Assembly: GCA_003248935.1 (NCBI GenBank)
Contig: QFQF01000003.1
Coordinates: 62,001 to 126,000, forward strand
Origin: Sphingobium sp.
GTDB taxonomy: Bacteria; Pseudomonadota; Alphaproteobacteria; Sphingomonadales; Sphingomonadaceae
DNA: 64,000 nt
Reading direction: 5' to 3'
Shown here: positions 1 through 7,161 of the stretch, one piece after another
Layout: each line of letters opens with the position of its first letter
Numbering within the stretch: the first letter of the stretch is position 1
The notes under the pieces: generated by a model
Told to the model about the DNA's origin: nothing
The model's database searches: none
Seen by the model: the letters and a program-made list of their open reading frames with translations, nothing else
Translations under genes and position numbers: made by a program

Positions 1-86
1 GCACCCGCCATGGGTGTCCCCGGGCCGCGCGCAATGTGCATCCGGCGGAACCCAATGTTTCCGGTTTCGCATCTGGAACAAAATGA

Positions 87-112
87 GGGCGTGCCTTATT
101 CAAGGCGCGCCC
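87..112. other. Hairpin in the leader of the first YceI gene
   Basis: Eleven-base arms at 87-97 and 102-112 pair with a single G/T-type mismatch around a four-base loop. No T-run follows. It could end an upstream transcript or sit in the 5' untranslated region of the YceI gene that starts at 138. The rest of 1-137 holds nothing I recognise apart from the ribosome site AAGGAG at 124-129. Confidence 0.4.
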
Positions 113-137
113 TTCGCGCTTCCAAGGAGCCTTTCAC

Positions 138-770
138 ATGCGCAAGATCCTGCTGACTTCCCTGCTCGCCATCGGCCTTGCCAGCGGCGGCGCCCTCGTC
201 GCCCAGAACGCGGCCGCCCCCGCCAAGCCCGGCGCCCCCGATGCCGCCCGCGTGACCGCAGGCGACTATGTGGTCGAGCCGACCCACACCCAGATCCTCT
301 TCGCCTATGATCACATGGGCTTCACCAACAACATGGGCATCATCGCCATGCCCACCGGCACGCTGTCGCTGGACCCGAAGAACCCCGCCGCCGCCAAGGT
401 GTCGATCGAGGTTCCGGTCGCCAACCTGCGCACCGGCATCCCCAAGCTCGACGAGCATCTGATGTCGGCGCAGTTCTTCGATTCCGCCAAGTTCCCGACC
501 GCGACCTTCGTGTCGACCGGCGTGAAGGTCGACGGCACCTCCGCCGACATCACCGGCAACCTGACCATCAAGGGGATCACCAAGCCGGTGACGCTCGACG
601 CGCAGTTCTATGGCGCGGGCAAGGCCCCGGCGCAGATGGGCGGCAAGGAGAATGTCGGCTTCTCCGCCACCGCCGTCGTCAAGCGCAGCGATTTCGGCCT
701 GGGCATGGCCGTGCCGATCGTCGGCGACGAGGTGGAACTGAAGATCACCGCCGCGTTCATGAAGCCGTAA
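138..770 (+). CDS. YceI-like periplasmic lipocalin-fold protein
   Basis: This 210-residue exported protein belongs to the YceI family, which binds isoprenoid-type lipids in the periplasm; its physiological role is poorly known. A signal peptide covers about residues 1-22 (MRKILLTSLLAIG..., cleavage near ALVA-QN). The family pattern follows: the opening DYVVEPTHTQILF strand, then a middle segment with HLMSAQFFDSAKFPTATF, and a final beta strand VELKITAAF. The start is fixed by AAGGAG nine bases upstream. A second YceI paralogue follows on the same strand, so this looks like a duplicated pair. The ligand cannot be read from the sequence. Confidence 0.9.
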   Translation: MRKILLTSLLAIGLASGGALVAQNAAAPAKPGAPDAARVTAGDYVVEPTHTQILFAYDHMGFTNNMGIIAMPTGTLSLDPKNPAAAKVSIEVPVANLRTGIPKLDEHLMSAQFFDSAKFPTATFVSTGVKVDGTSADITGNLTIKGITKPVTLDAQFYGAGKAPAQMGGKENVGFSATAVVKRSDFGLGMAVPIVGDEVELKITAAFMKP

Positions 771-785
771 ACCGACACGGCGCTT

Positions 786-817
786 CCGATACGGAAACGG
801 GCCGATACGGAAACGGG
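786..817. repeat. Perfect 16-bp tandem duplication
   Basis: The unit CCGATACGGAAACGGG occurs twice head-to-tail at 786-801 and 802-817, between the two YceI genes. It abuts the hairpin at 818-853. It looks like a recent slippage duplication. Confidence 0.85.
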
Positions 818-853
818 ATTGCGGCATCGTCTCTCAAGGGACGGTGCCGCAAT
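818..853. terminator. Strong hairpin between the YceI paralogues
   Basis: ATTGCGGCA at 818-826 pairs perfectly with TGCCGCAAT at 845-853, and pairing continues inward with two wobbles to a four-base loop. It could end the first YceI transcript, although no T-run follows. It overlaps a possible GTG start at 844, which is one reason to prefer the ATG at 886 for the next gene. Confidence 0.5.
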
Positions 854-885
854 CGCATGCGGCGGAGATCGGGAACGGGAGACGG

Positions 886-1512
886 ATGATGGCGAAATGG
901 TCCGTTCGCGGCTCGGGCTGGTGGCTGGCAGCCGTCGCACTGCCGCTGATGCCCGCGGCCGCCGCGAGCGATGCGGGCAGCGAAGCGCCCTACGCCGCTC
1001 CGGCGCCCGGCGACTATCGCGTGGACCCCCGTCATACGACGGTGGCCTTTTCGGTTCGTCAGTTCGCGATCGCGCATCTGACCGGACGGTTCGAGCAGCC
1101 GAGCGGTGGCCTGCTGATCGCACCGGTGCCGGGTAACAGGGCGCGGATCGATATCCGCTTTCCGATCGCGGCGCTGACCACGGGAAAGCCCTCCGCCGAC
1201 GGCTTCCTCAAGAGCGCGCGGATGTTCGACGCCGGGCATTTCCCAGAGGCGCACTTCGTGGGCGCCGACATCCCCACCGACCGGCAGACCATCCCGATGA
1301 CCGGCATGCTGACCCTGCATGGCGTCACCCGTCCAGTCGCGCTGACCGCCCGGCTGGCCGGCGCACACAGGGATCCTGCGACCGGACGGACCAGCCTGCA
1401 TTTCCTGGCCGACGGTTCGATCCGGCGCAGCGCCTTCGGCATGGGCTTTGGCCGCCCGTTCGTCTCGGATCAGGTCGACCTTTCGATGGACGCGACGTTC
1501 GACGCGGGCTGA
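886..1512 (+). CDS. Second YceI-like exported protein
   Basis: A 208-residue YceI-family protein and paralogue of the gene just upstream. The start is taken as ATG 886 (ATG 889 is equally possible) because a purine-rich GGGAACGGGAGACGG precedes it. An in-frame GTG at 844 would add 14 unlikely residues inside a hairpin. A signal peptide spans about residues 1-31, with cleavage near AAAS. Family marks include DYRVDPRHTTVAFSV, the FLKSARMFDAGHFPEAHFV segment and the closing DQVDLSMDATFDAG strand. Divergence from its neighbour is considerable, so this is not a recent copy. The ligand is unknown. Confidence 0.88.
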   Translation: MMAKWSVRGSGWWLAAVALPLMPAAAASDAGSEAPYAAPAPGDYRVDPRHTTVAFSVRQFAIAHLTGRFEQPSGGLLIAPVPGNRARIDIRFPIAALTTGKPSADGFLKSARMFDAGHFPEAHFVGADIPTDRQTIPMTGMLTLHGVTRPVALTARLAGAHRDPATGRTSLHFLADGSIRRSAFGMGFGRPFVSDQVDLSMDATFDAG

Positions 1513-1585
1513 TCGGCGGCCCCGCATGGAATTTTCGCAAAGAAATGCTGGACTTTTGCGCATGAACGCGGTTAAGGGCCGTGCC

Positions 1586-1630
1586 ATGCAGCGCGCGTTT
1601 CTTTCCCTGCTACGACTTACACGCCCTTAG
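1586..1630 (+). CDS. Putative leucine leader peptide of leuA
   Basis: A 14-codon ORF encoding MQRAFLSLLRLTRP stops 121 bases before leuA. Four of its residues are leucine, encoded by CTT, CTG, CTA and CTT. CTT and CTA are visibly rare in surrounding genes, which use CTG and CTC. A ribosome site-like AAGGG lies at 1574-1578. An in-frame ATG at 1562 could extend it by eight codons but lacks an obvious ribosome site. The stop codon sits inside the left arm of an 11-bp stem, as expected for a translation-sensing leader. Leucine leader peptides before leuA are known in Proteobacteria; this one is my inference from sequence. Confidence 0.65.
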   Translation: MQRAFLSLLRLTRP

Positions 1631-1733
1631 GCGTGGGTTGCGTGCTGCCTGAAGGACGGGCGGCCACATCGCCTAAGGGCACAATCGAAATCGTCGTAAC
1701 ACGCGGGCAGGCTGTCGATCGTCGCGCCGCCCG
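1623..1733 (+). promoter_or_regulatory. Candidate leuA attenuator (alternative stems)
   Basis: Stem A is a perfect 11-bp pairing of GCCCTTAGGCG (1623-1633) with CGCCTAAGGGC (1670-1680). Stem B pairs CGGGCGGC (1657-1664) with GCCGCCCG (1726-1733), just before leuA. Because 1657-1664 lies in the loop of stem A, the two cannot easily form together. The leader peptide's Leu codons lie at 1601-1618. A ribosome stalled there would leave stem A free to form, whereas one at the stop codon would mask its left arm and favour stem B. No clear T-run follows stem B, so it could act by termination or by masking the leuA start. Confidence 0.55.
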
Positions 1734-1751
1734 ATGCAGGATTGCCGTTCC

Positions 1752-3428
1752 ATGATGCTGACCGACCCTTCGCAGAAATACCGCCCGTTCCCGCAGGTGG
1801 ACCTGCCCGACCGCCAGTGGCCCAGCCGCGTCATCACCGCACCGCCGCGCTGGCTGTCGACCGACATGCGCGACGGCAACCAGTCGCTGATCGATCCGAT
1901 GAACGCGGAAAAGAAGCGCCGCTTCTTCGACCTGCTGCTGAAGGTCGGCGTCAAGGAGATCGAGGTCGGTTTCCCGAGCGCGGGCGCCACCGAGTTCGAC
2001 TTCATTTCCGGGCTGGTGCGCGAAGGCGCCATCCCCGACGATGTCATGCCGCAGGTGCTGACGCAGGCGCGCGCCGACCTGATCGCCACCACCTTCGAAA
2101 GCCTCAAGGGCGCGAAGCAGGCCATCGTCCACGTCTATAACGCCGTGTCACCAGCGTGGCGCAACATCGTGTTCCAGATGGACCGCCCGCAGATCCGCGA
2201 GATCGCCGTCAACGCGGCGAAGCTGCTGCGCGACCATGCCGCCGCCCAGCCGGATACCGACTGGCACTTCGAATATTCGCCGGAGACCTTCTCGACCGCC
2301 GAGCTGGATTTCAGCCTGGAGTGCTGCGAGGCGGTGATGGAAATCCTGCGGCCGACGCCTGAACGGCCGCTGATCCTGAACCTGCCCGCCACCGTCGAGT
2401 GCGCGACGCCCAACATCTATGCCGACCAGATCGAATGGATGTGCCGCAACATCTCCCGCCGCGACAGCGTCGTCATCTCGCTGCATCCGCACAACGACCG
2501 GGGCACCGGCGTCGCCGCGGCCGAGCTGGGCCTGATGGCCGGTGCGGATCGTGTCGAAGGCTGCCTGTTCGGCAATGGCGAACGCACCGGGAATTGCGAC
2601 ATCGTGACCGTCGCGCTCAACATGTACACGCAGGGCATCAATCCGGCGCTGGACTTCAGCGACATCGACGAGGTCATCCAGACCGTCGAATATTGCAACC
2701 AGCTGCCGGTTCACCCGCGCCACCCCTATGCCGGCGAGCTGGTGTTCACCGCCTTCTCCGGCAGCCATCAGGACGCGATCAAGAAGGGCTTTGCCGCGCA
2801 GGAGGCGCGCAACGACCTGATCTGGGACGTGCCGTACCTGCCGATCGACCCCAAGGATCTGGGCCGCGACTATGAGGCGGTGATCCGCGTCAACTCGCAG
2901 TCCGGCAAGGGCGGCGTCGCCTGGGTGCTGCAACAGGACAAGGGCCTGAAGCTGCCCAAGCGGATGCAGGCGGATTTCAGCCGCGTCGTTCAGGGCGTGG
3001 CTGACACGACCAGCCGCGAGTTGAACGCTGCCGACATCTGGGACGCATTCCAGGACTATTACCGCCTGACGCCCGGCCAGCATTATGCGCTGGTCGACTA
3101 TCACGAGACCGGCGCCGCGGGCGACCGCATGTTCGTGGGCAAGATCACGCACGAAGGCGGCGAACGCAGCATCTCCGGGCGAGGCAACGGCCTGATTTCC
3201 AGCGTGCTCGCCGCCGTTCGCGACGAACTGGGCATCACGCTGGAGGTCGCCGACTATAGCGAGCATGCGATCGGCGCCGGATCGGACGTCAACGCCGCCG
3301 CCTATGTCGAATGCCGCACGCCCGAAGGCGAGACGGTGTTCGGCGTCGGCATGGACAGCGACGTGGCGACCGCCTCGGTTCAGGCGGTCATCTCCGCCGC
3401 CAACGGCCTCGCCGCGCGCCGGGCCTGA
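1752..3428 (+). CDS. leuA: 2-isopropylmalate synthase
   Basis: Condenses acetyl-CoA with 2-oxoisovalerate, the first committed step of leucine biosynthesis, in the cytoplasm. The 558-residue length and the opening DPSQKYRPFPQVDLPDRQWP mark the long LeuA type (yeast/actinobacterial-like). Catalytic-barrel motifs include STDMRDGNQ (residues 37-44) and the metal-binding pair His245/His247 in SLHPHNDRGTG. The C-terminal third has the LeuA allosteric domain, normally the site of leucine feedback. I chose ATG 1752 (or 1755) over ATG 1734 because homologues begin close to this point and AGGA lies at 1737-1740. A leucine-rich leader and alternative stems precede it. Confidence 0.96.
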   Translation: MMLTDPSQKYRPFPQVDLPDRQWPSRVITAPPRWLSTDMRDGNQSLIDPMNAEKKRRFFDLLLKVGVKEIEVGFPSAGATEFDFISGLVREGAIPDDVMPQVLTQARADLIATTFESLKGAKQAIVHVYNAVSPAWRNIVFQMDRPQIREIAVNAAKLLRDHAAAQPDTDWHFEYSPETFSTAELDFSLECCEAVMEILRPTPERPLILNLPATVECATPNIYADQIEWMCRNISRRDSVVISLHPHNDRGTGVAAAELGLMAGADRVEGCLFGNGERTGNCDIVTVALNMYTQGINPALDFSDIDEVIQTVEYCNQLPVHPRHPYAGELVFTAFSGSHQDAIKKGFAAQEARNDLIWDVPYLPIDPKDLGRDYEAVIRVNSQSGKGGVAWVLQQDKGLKLPKRMQADFSRVVQGVADTTSRELNAADIWDAFQDYYRLTPGQHYALVDYHETGAAGDRMFVGKITHEGGERSISGRGNGLISSVLAAVRDELGITLEVADYSEHAIGAGSDVNAAAYVECRTPEGETVFGVGMDSDVATASVQAVISAANGLAARRA

Positions 3429-3449
3429 CGAGCAAGCTGAAAGACTATC

Positions 3450-3471
3450 GGCCGGGGCGGATGCCCCGGCC
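3450..3471. terminator. Hairpin between convergent leuA and kup
   Basis: GGCCGGGGC (3450-3458) pairs perfectly with GCCCCGGCC (3463-3471) around a GGAT loop. It lies between the 3' ends of leuA and kup and can serve both directions. It lacks a T-run. Confidence 0.55.
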
Positions 3472-3485
3472 CTAGGATCCCGCCC

Positions 3486-5411
3486 CTAGATCTCGACCTG
3501 GCTGCCCAGTTCGACCACGCGGTTGGTGGGCAGGCGAAAGAATTCCATCGCGCTTTCCGCGTTGCGGAGCATCCAGGCGAAGATCTTCTCGCGCCACACC
3601 GGCATGCCCGGCCGCGAGGAGGGCAGCAGCGTCTGCCGCGCGAGGAAGAAGCTGGTCTCCATCATCTTGAACGACTGGCCGCAGCCGGTGACGTTCTTCA
3701 GCGCGGCTGGCACGTCCGGCTCCTGCATAAAGCCGTAATAGAGGACGAGGCGGAAGAAACCCTTGCCCAGGTCCTCCAGCCGGCAACGCCCGTCATCCTC
3801 AACCGCCGGTACGTCCAGGATCTTGACGGTCAGCAGGATCACCCGCTCGTGCAGCACCTTGTTGTGCTTCAGGTTATGGAGCAGCGCATGGGGTACGCCG
3901 TCGGGCGAGGAGGTCATGAACACGGCCGTTCCCGGCACACGCACCGCGCTGTTCGCGGCGGAGGCGACGAAGACCGGGATCGGCATCGCCGACTCGCGCA
4001 TCCGCTCGATCATCAGCTTGCGCCCGCGCGACCATGTGGTGAGCAGGGTGAAGACGATGAAGCCGATGAACAGCGGGAACCAGCCGCCGTCCGGTATCTT
4101 CGTGAGGTTGGCCGCCAGATAGGCGCCGTCCACCACGTAGAACATCGCCAGCAGCGCCAGCGCCCCGGCATAGTTCCACTTCCACAGGCGGAACAGCAGC
4201 ACGGTCAGCAGCACATTGTCGATGAACATCGCGCCGGTGACGGCAATGCCATAGGCCGCGGTCAGGTTCGACGAGGTGCGGAAGCTCAGCACCAACAGGA
4301 TCACCATCACCATCAGCCCCCAGTTTATGAGGGGGATGTAGATCTGCCCTGCGGTCGAGGCGCTGGTGTGGGAAATGCGCAGGCGCGGCATGAAGCCCAA
4401 CTGGATCGCCTGCTGCGTGACGGAGAAGGCGCCGGATATCACCGCCTGGCTGGCGATGATCGCCGCCAGCGTGGCGAGACCGATCAGCGGCAGCTGAAGC
4501 CATTGCGGCGCAAGGTTGTAGAACGGACTGTGCAGGGCAGGCGCGCCCTCACGGAACAGCAGCGCGCCCTGCCCCATATAGTTCAGCATCAGCGCGGGCA
4601 GCACGAAGAACAGCCAGGACACGCGGATGGGGTTGCGGCCGAAATGGCCCATGTCGGCATAGAGCGCCTCGGCCCCCGTCACCGCCAGCACGACCGCGCC
4701 CAGCGCCAGGAACGCGGGCATCGGATCGGTGACGAAGAACATCACCGCCCAATAGGGGTTGAACGCGTGCAGGATGCCGGGCGTCTGCCATACGCTCAGT
4801 GCACCGAGCGCTGCAATCACGGTGAAGTAGATCAGCATGATCGGCCCGAACAGCGCCGCGACCCGGTTCGTCCCCGCACTCTGTATCCAGAACAGACCGA
4901 ACAGGATCAGCACCGCGCTCGGCAGGATCAGCGGCTCCAGCGAGGGGTTGTAGACCGCCAGACCCTCCACGGCGGACAGCACGGAGACGGCCGGGGTGAT
5001 CATCGAGTCGCCGTAGAACAGCGAGGTTGCAAACACGCCGAGCAGGACGATGCCCGCCGACCAGCGCTTCGTCTTCGTCTGGCCGTTGATCAGCGCCAGC
5101 AGGGCTAGGCTGCCGCCCTCCCCCTTGTTGTCCGCGCGCATGATGACCGTCACATATTTCAGCGTGACGACCAGCATCATCGACCAGAACATCAGGCTGA
5201 TGACACCCAGGATATGGTCGGGGTCGAGCGTCAGCTTGTGGTGGCCCGCGAAGGTTTCGCGGAACGCGTAGAGCGGACTGGTGCCGATATCGCCGAACAC
5301 GATACCGATTGCGCCGACGGCCAGTTTCAGCGTGGCCTTGCCGTCCGCGCCGCCATGACCGCCGTGGCCGGAGTCATCCGGCACAGCGCGGTCAGAATTG
5401 GGGTCGGTCAT
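3486..5411 (-). CDS. kup: Kup/HAK-family potassium uptake protein
   Basis: A proton-coupled low-affinity K+ importer of the inner membrane, 641 residues. The family signature GAIGIVFGDIGTSPLYAFRE lies near residue 40, after a short His/Gly-rich cytoplasmic tail (HGGHGGADGK). About twelve hydrophobic segments follow, for example the one ending FYGDSMITPAVSVLSAVEGL. A cytoplasmic C-terminal domain of about 170 residues ends the protein. No strong ribosome site precedes ATG 5411. It is transcribed toward leuA and separated from the ccm operon, on the same strand, by 117 bases that show no other gene. No truncation is seen. Confidence 0.95.
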   Translation of the reverse strand: MTDPNSDRAVPDDSGHGGHGGADGKATLKLAVGAIGIVFGDIGTSPLYAFRETFAGHHKLTLDPDHILGVISLMFWSMMLVVTLKYVTVIMRADNKGEGGSLALLALINGQTKTKRWSAGIVLLGVFATSLFYGDSMITPAVSVLSAVEGLAVYNPSLEPLILPSAVLILFGLFWIQSAGTNRVAALFGPIMLIYFTVIAALGALSVWQTPGILHAFNPYWAVMFFVTDPMPAFLALGAVVLAVTGAEALYADMGHFGRNPIRVSWLFFVLPALMLNYMGQGALLFREGAPALHSPFYNLAPQWLQLPLIGLATLAAIIASQAVISGAFSVTQQAIQLGFMPRLRISHTSASTAGQIYIPLINWGLMVMVILLVLSFRTSSNLTAAYGIAVTGAMFIDNVLLTVLLFRLWKWNYAGALALLAMFYVVDGAYLAANLTKIPDGGWFPLFIGFIVFTLLTTWSRGRKLMIERMRESAMPIPVFVASAANSAVRVPGTAVFMTSSPDGVPHALLHNLKHNKVLHERVILLTVKILDVPAVEDDGRCRLEDLGKGFFRLVLYYGFMQEPDVPAALKNVTGCGQSFKMMETSFFLARQTLLPSSRPGMPVWREKIFAWMLRNAESAMEFFRLPTNRVVELGSQVEI

Positions 5412-5528
5412 GGTGCGACTGGTTGGCTAACATTCTGTGAGTGCCCTCGTCCCGCTGCCCGGCCCCCCGGCGGTCAATTGGATGGCAGCGCCCTATCACG
5501 GCTTATGGTGCGGGGCAACATGACCGGA

Positions 5529-6218
5529 TCAACGCGCCGGCGCCTGTCCGGTTTCGGGAAGAGACGGATTTTCCCTACCGGTTTCCGTGGCGCCGTCCTG
5601 CGCGGCGATGATGGCGTTCAGGGCGCCGATCTTTTCCTCCAGATCGCGGCGCAGGCCGCTCTGCGGCGGCAACCTGTCATGCAGCGGCACCCACTGGTCG
5701 CGCGCCGCGCCATATTGCCCGGCTGCCGCCAGGGCAAGGCCATAGAAATAGGCTGGCCCCGGCCCCTTGCCGCCCAGTTGCAGCGCCCGGCGATAGGCAA
5801 AGTCGGCGCCGGGCGAAAGGACGCCCTCGCCATGCACGAGCAACGCATTGCCCAGGCCAAGCCACAGATTCGCATCGTCCGGATATTGGCGCAGGCCGCT
5901 GACCAGCACGTTGGCCGCCTCCCGCGACTTACCCTGCCGCCCCAGCCCGTCGGACAGGATCAGCCACTGATTGGCGGGGCCGAGACGATCGGCAAGAGCG
6001 CGGCGGCGTTCGACCAGCTTCTCGTCGAATCGCACATCCCGCTTGCCTGCCGCATGGGGACTGCCCGGCAAGGCAGACGAACCCTGCCACGCATAGCCGG
6101 CAAGGCCGAGCAGCAGCGCGGCGCCGACAAGTTCCCACGATGCGCGGGGCAGACGCCCGAGACCGATCACCGCAAGCGCGACGAGGACCGCCAGCCCGAT
6201 GGCAACGACCCAGCCCAT
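5529..6218 (-). CDS. ccmI: CcmI/CycH-like TPR protein of cytochrome c maturation
   Basis: Likely the apocytochrome chaperone arm of the heme lyase complex. It has two N-terminal membrane segments (about residues 3-20 and 27-45). A periplasmic tetratricopeptide region follows, including SDGLGRQGKSREAANVL, NLWLGLGNALLVHGEG and FYGLALAAAGQYGAARDQW. At 229 residues it is shorter than E. coli CcmH or Rhodobacter CcmI (about 400), so the C-terminal apocytochrome-binding part is reduced. Its ATG overlaps the ccmH stop as ATGA, placing it last in the ccm operon. Assignment rests on position and TPR content. Confidence 0.8.
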   Translation of the reverse strand: MGWVVAIGLAVLVALAVIGLGRLPRASWELVGAALLLGLAGYAWQGSSALPGSPHAAGKRDVRFDEKLVERRRALADRLGPANQWLILSDGLGRQGKSREAANVLVSGLRQYPDDANLWLGLGNALLVHGEGVLSPGADFAYRRALQLGGKGPGPAYFYGLALAAAGQYGAARDQWVPLHDRLPPQSGLRRDLEEKIGALNAIIAAQDGATETGRENPSLPETGQAPAR

Positions 6219-6628
6219 CAGCGCCCCTTCCTGCGGACACGGCCGCGCATCAGCCAGAAGCCGAGCAGCAGCAGAAGGACGGGGGCGCCCCAGAGCGGCC
6301 AGAGGATCGGCTGCGCCGTGGGCTCATAACTCACCCAGTCGCCGTACCGGTCGATCAGCCACGCCCGGATATGTTCGGGCGCTTCGCCCGCCGCGATCCG
6401 CTGGCGTATCTCCGACCGCATGTCGCCTGCCATGCTGGCGTTGCTGTCGGCGATCGACTGGCTCTGGCAGGTGAGGCAGCGGATAGTGACCATCAGGTCG
6501 CGCGCCTTCTTCTCCAGCGCCGGGTCCGCCAGCTGCCGGTCGGCATAGGGCGCGGGCGGCAGCGCCGTCTGCGCGCGGAGCGGCGCGAGCGCGACGAACG
6601 CGAGCAGAAGGGTCAGCGCGTATCTCAC
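6218..6628 (-). CDS. ccmH: Cytochrome c-type biogenesis protein CcmH
   Basis: A thiol-disulfide component of the heme ligation complex that keeps apocytochrome CxxCH cysteines reduced. Its 136 residues begin at GTG 6628, which overlaps the ccmG stop as GTGA. A signal peptide covers residues 1-19. The redox motif RCLTCQSQSIADSNA carries Cys51 and Cys54, with the three-helix bundle after it. A C-terminal membrane anchor (LWPLWGAPVLLLLLGFWL) is followed by a basic tail. It corresponds to the short, N-terminal-type CcmH, with the TPR part encoded by the next gene. Confidence 0.94.
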   Translation of the reverse strand: MRYALTLLLAFVALAPLRAQTALPPAPYADRQLADPALEKKARDLMVTIRCLTCQSQSIADSNASMAGDMRSEIRQRIAAGEAPEHIRAWLIDRYGDWVSYEPTAQPILWPLWGAPVLLLLLGFWLMRGRVRRKGR

Positions 6629-7161
6629 CGGGCCGCCTTCCACCGCGCCAGTATATCGGGAACGTCGTCGGCGCGAATATCGCCTATGTGCTGGTGCACG
6701 ATCCGCCCCTGCCCGTCGATGATGAAGGTTTCGGGGACGCCCGAAGAACCGAGTGCCATCTGCACACCGCTGCGCGCGTCGAGGCCGATGCGGCCATAGG
6801 GGTTGCCGTAGCGCGCAAGGAAGCGGTCGACATCGGAGCGTGCGTCGCGGATGGCGACCGCGTCGATCTCTACGCCCGCCTGCCTGAGCGCCATCAGTTG
6901 CGGCGCCTCCGCCGCGCAGGGCACGCACCAACTGGCAAAGATGTTGAGGAGGCGCGGCCTGCCCTTGCCGAAGTCCGCGCTGGCGAGCGGCGGCCGGTCG
7001 CTGGCGGCGGCCGGAAGGGTGAACGCCGGGAGCGGCTTGCCGACCATGCGGGATACGATCAGGCCATTGTCCGGCTTGACGAGTCCCGCGAGGAACAGGC
7101 CGAGAAAGCCCAGGAACAGGACGAGGGGGAGCCAGAGCAGCCAGCGCGCCGTCTTCGTCAT
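6625..7161 (-). CDS. ccmG: Thioredoxin-like CcmG/DsbE
   Basis: A membrane-anchored periplasmic thioredoxin that reduces apocytochrome c disulfides before heme attachment. It is 178 residues. One N-terminal membrane helix (about 8-27) is followed by the thioredoxin fold, with active-site WCVPC (Cys79, Cys82) and the cis-proline segment SSGVPETFIID. The start ATG 7161 overlaps the ccmF stop as ATGA. Longer ORFs read through in this frame are only antisense or shifted extensions over ccmF and are not real. Confidence 0.95.
   Translation of the reverse strand: MTKTARWLLWLPLVLFLGFLGLFLAGLVKPDNGLIVSRMVGKPLPAFTLPAAASDRPPLASADFGKGRPRLLNIFASWCVPCAAEAPQLMALRQAGVEIDAVAIRDARSDVDRFLARYGNPYGRIGLDARSGVQMALGSSGVPETFIIDGQGRIVHQHIGDIRADDVPDILARWKAAR

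Noticed and set aside
3849..5108. 419-codon ORF antisense to kup
   Set aside because: Low-complexity His/Arg/Gln translation typical of antisense GC-rich frames.
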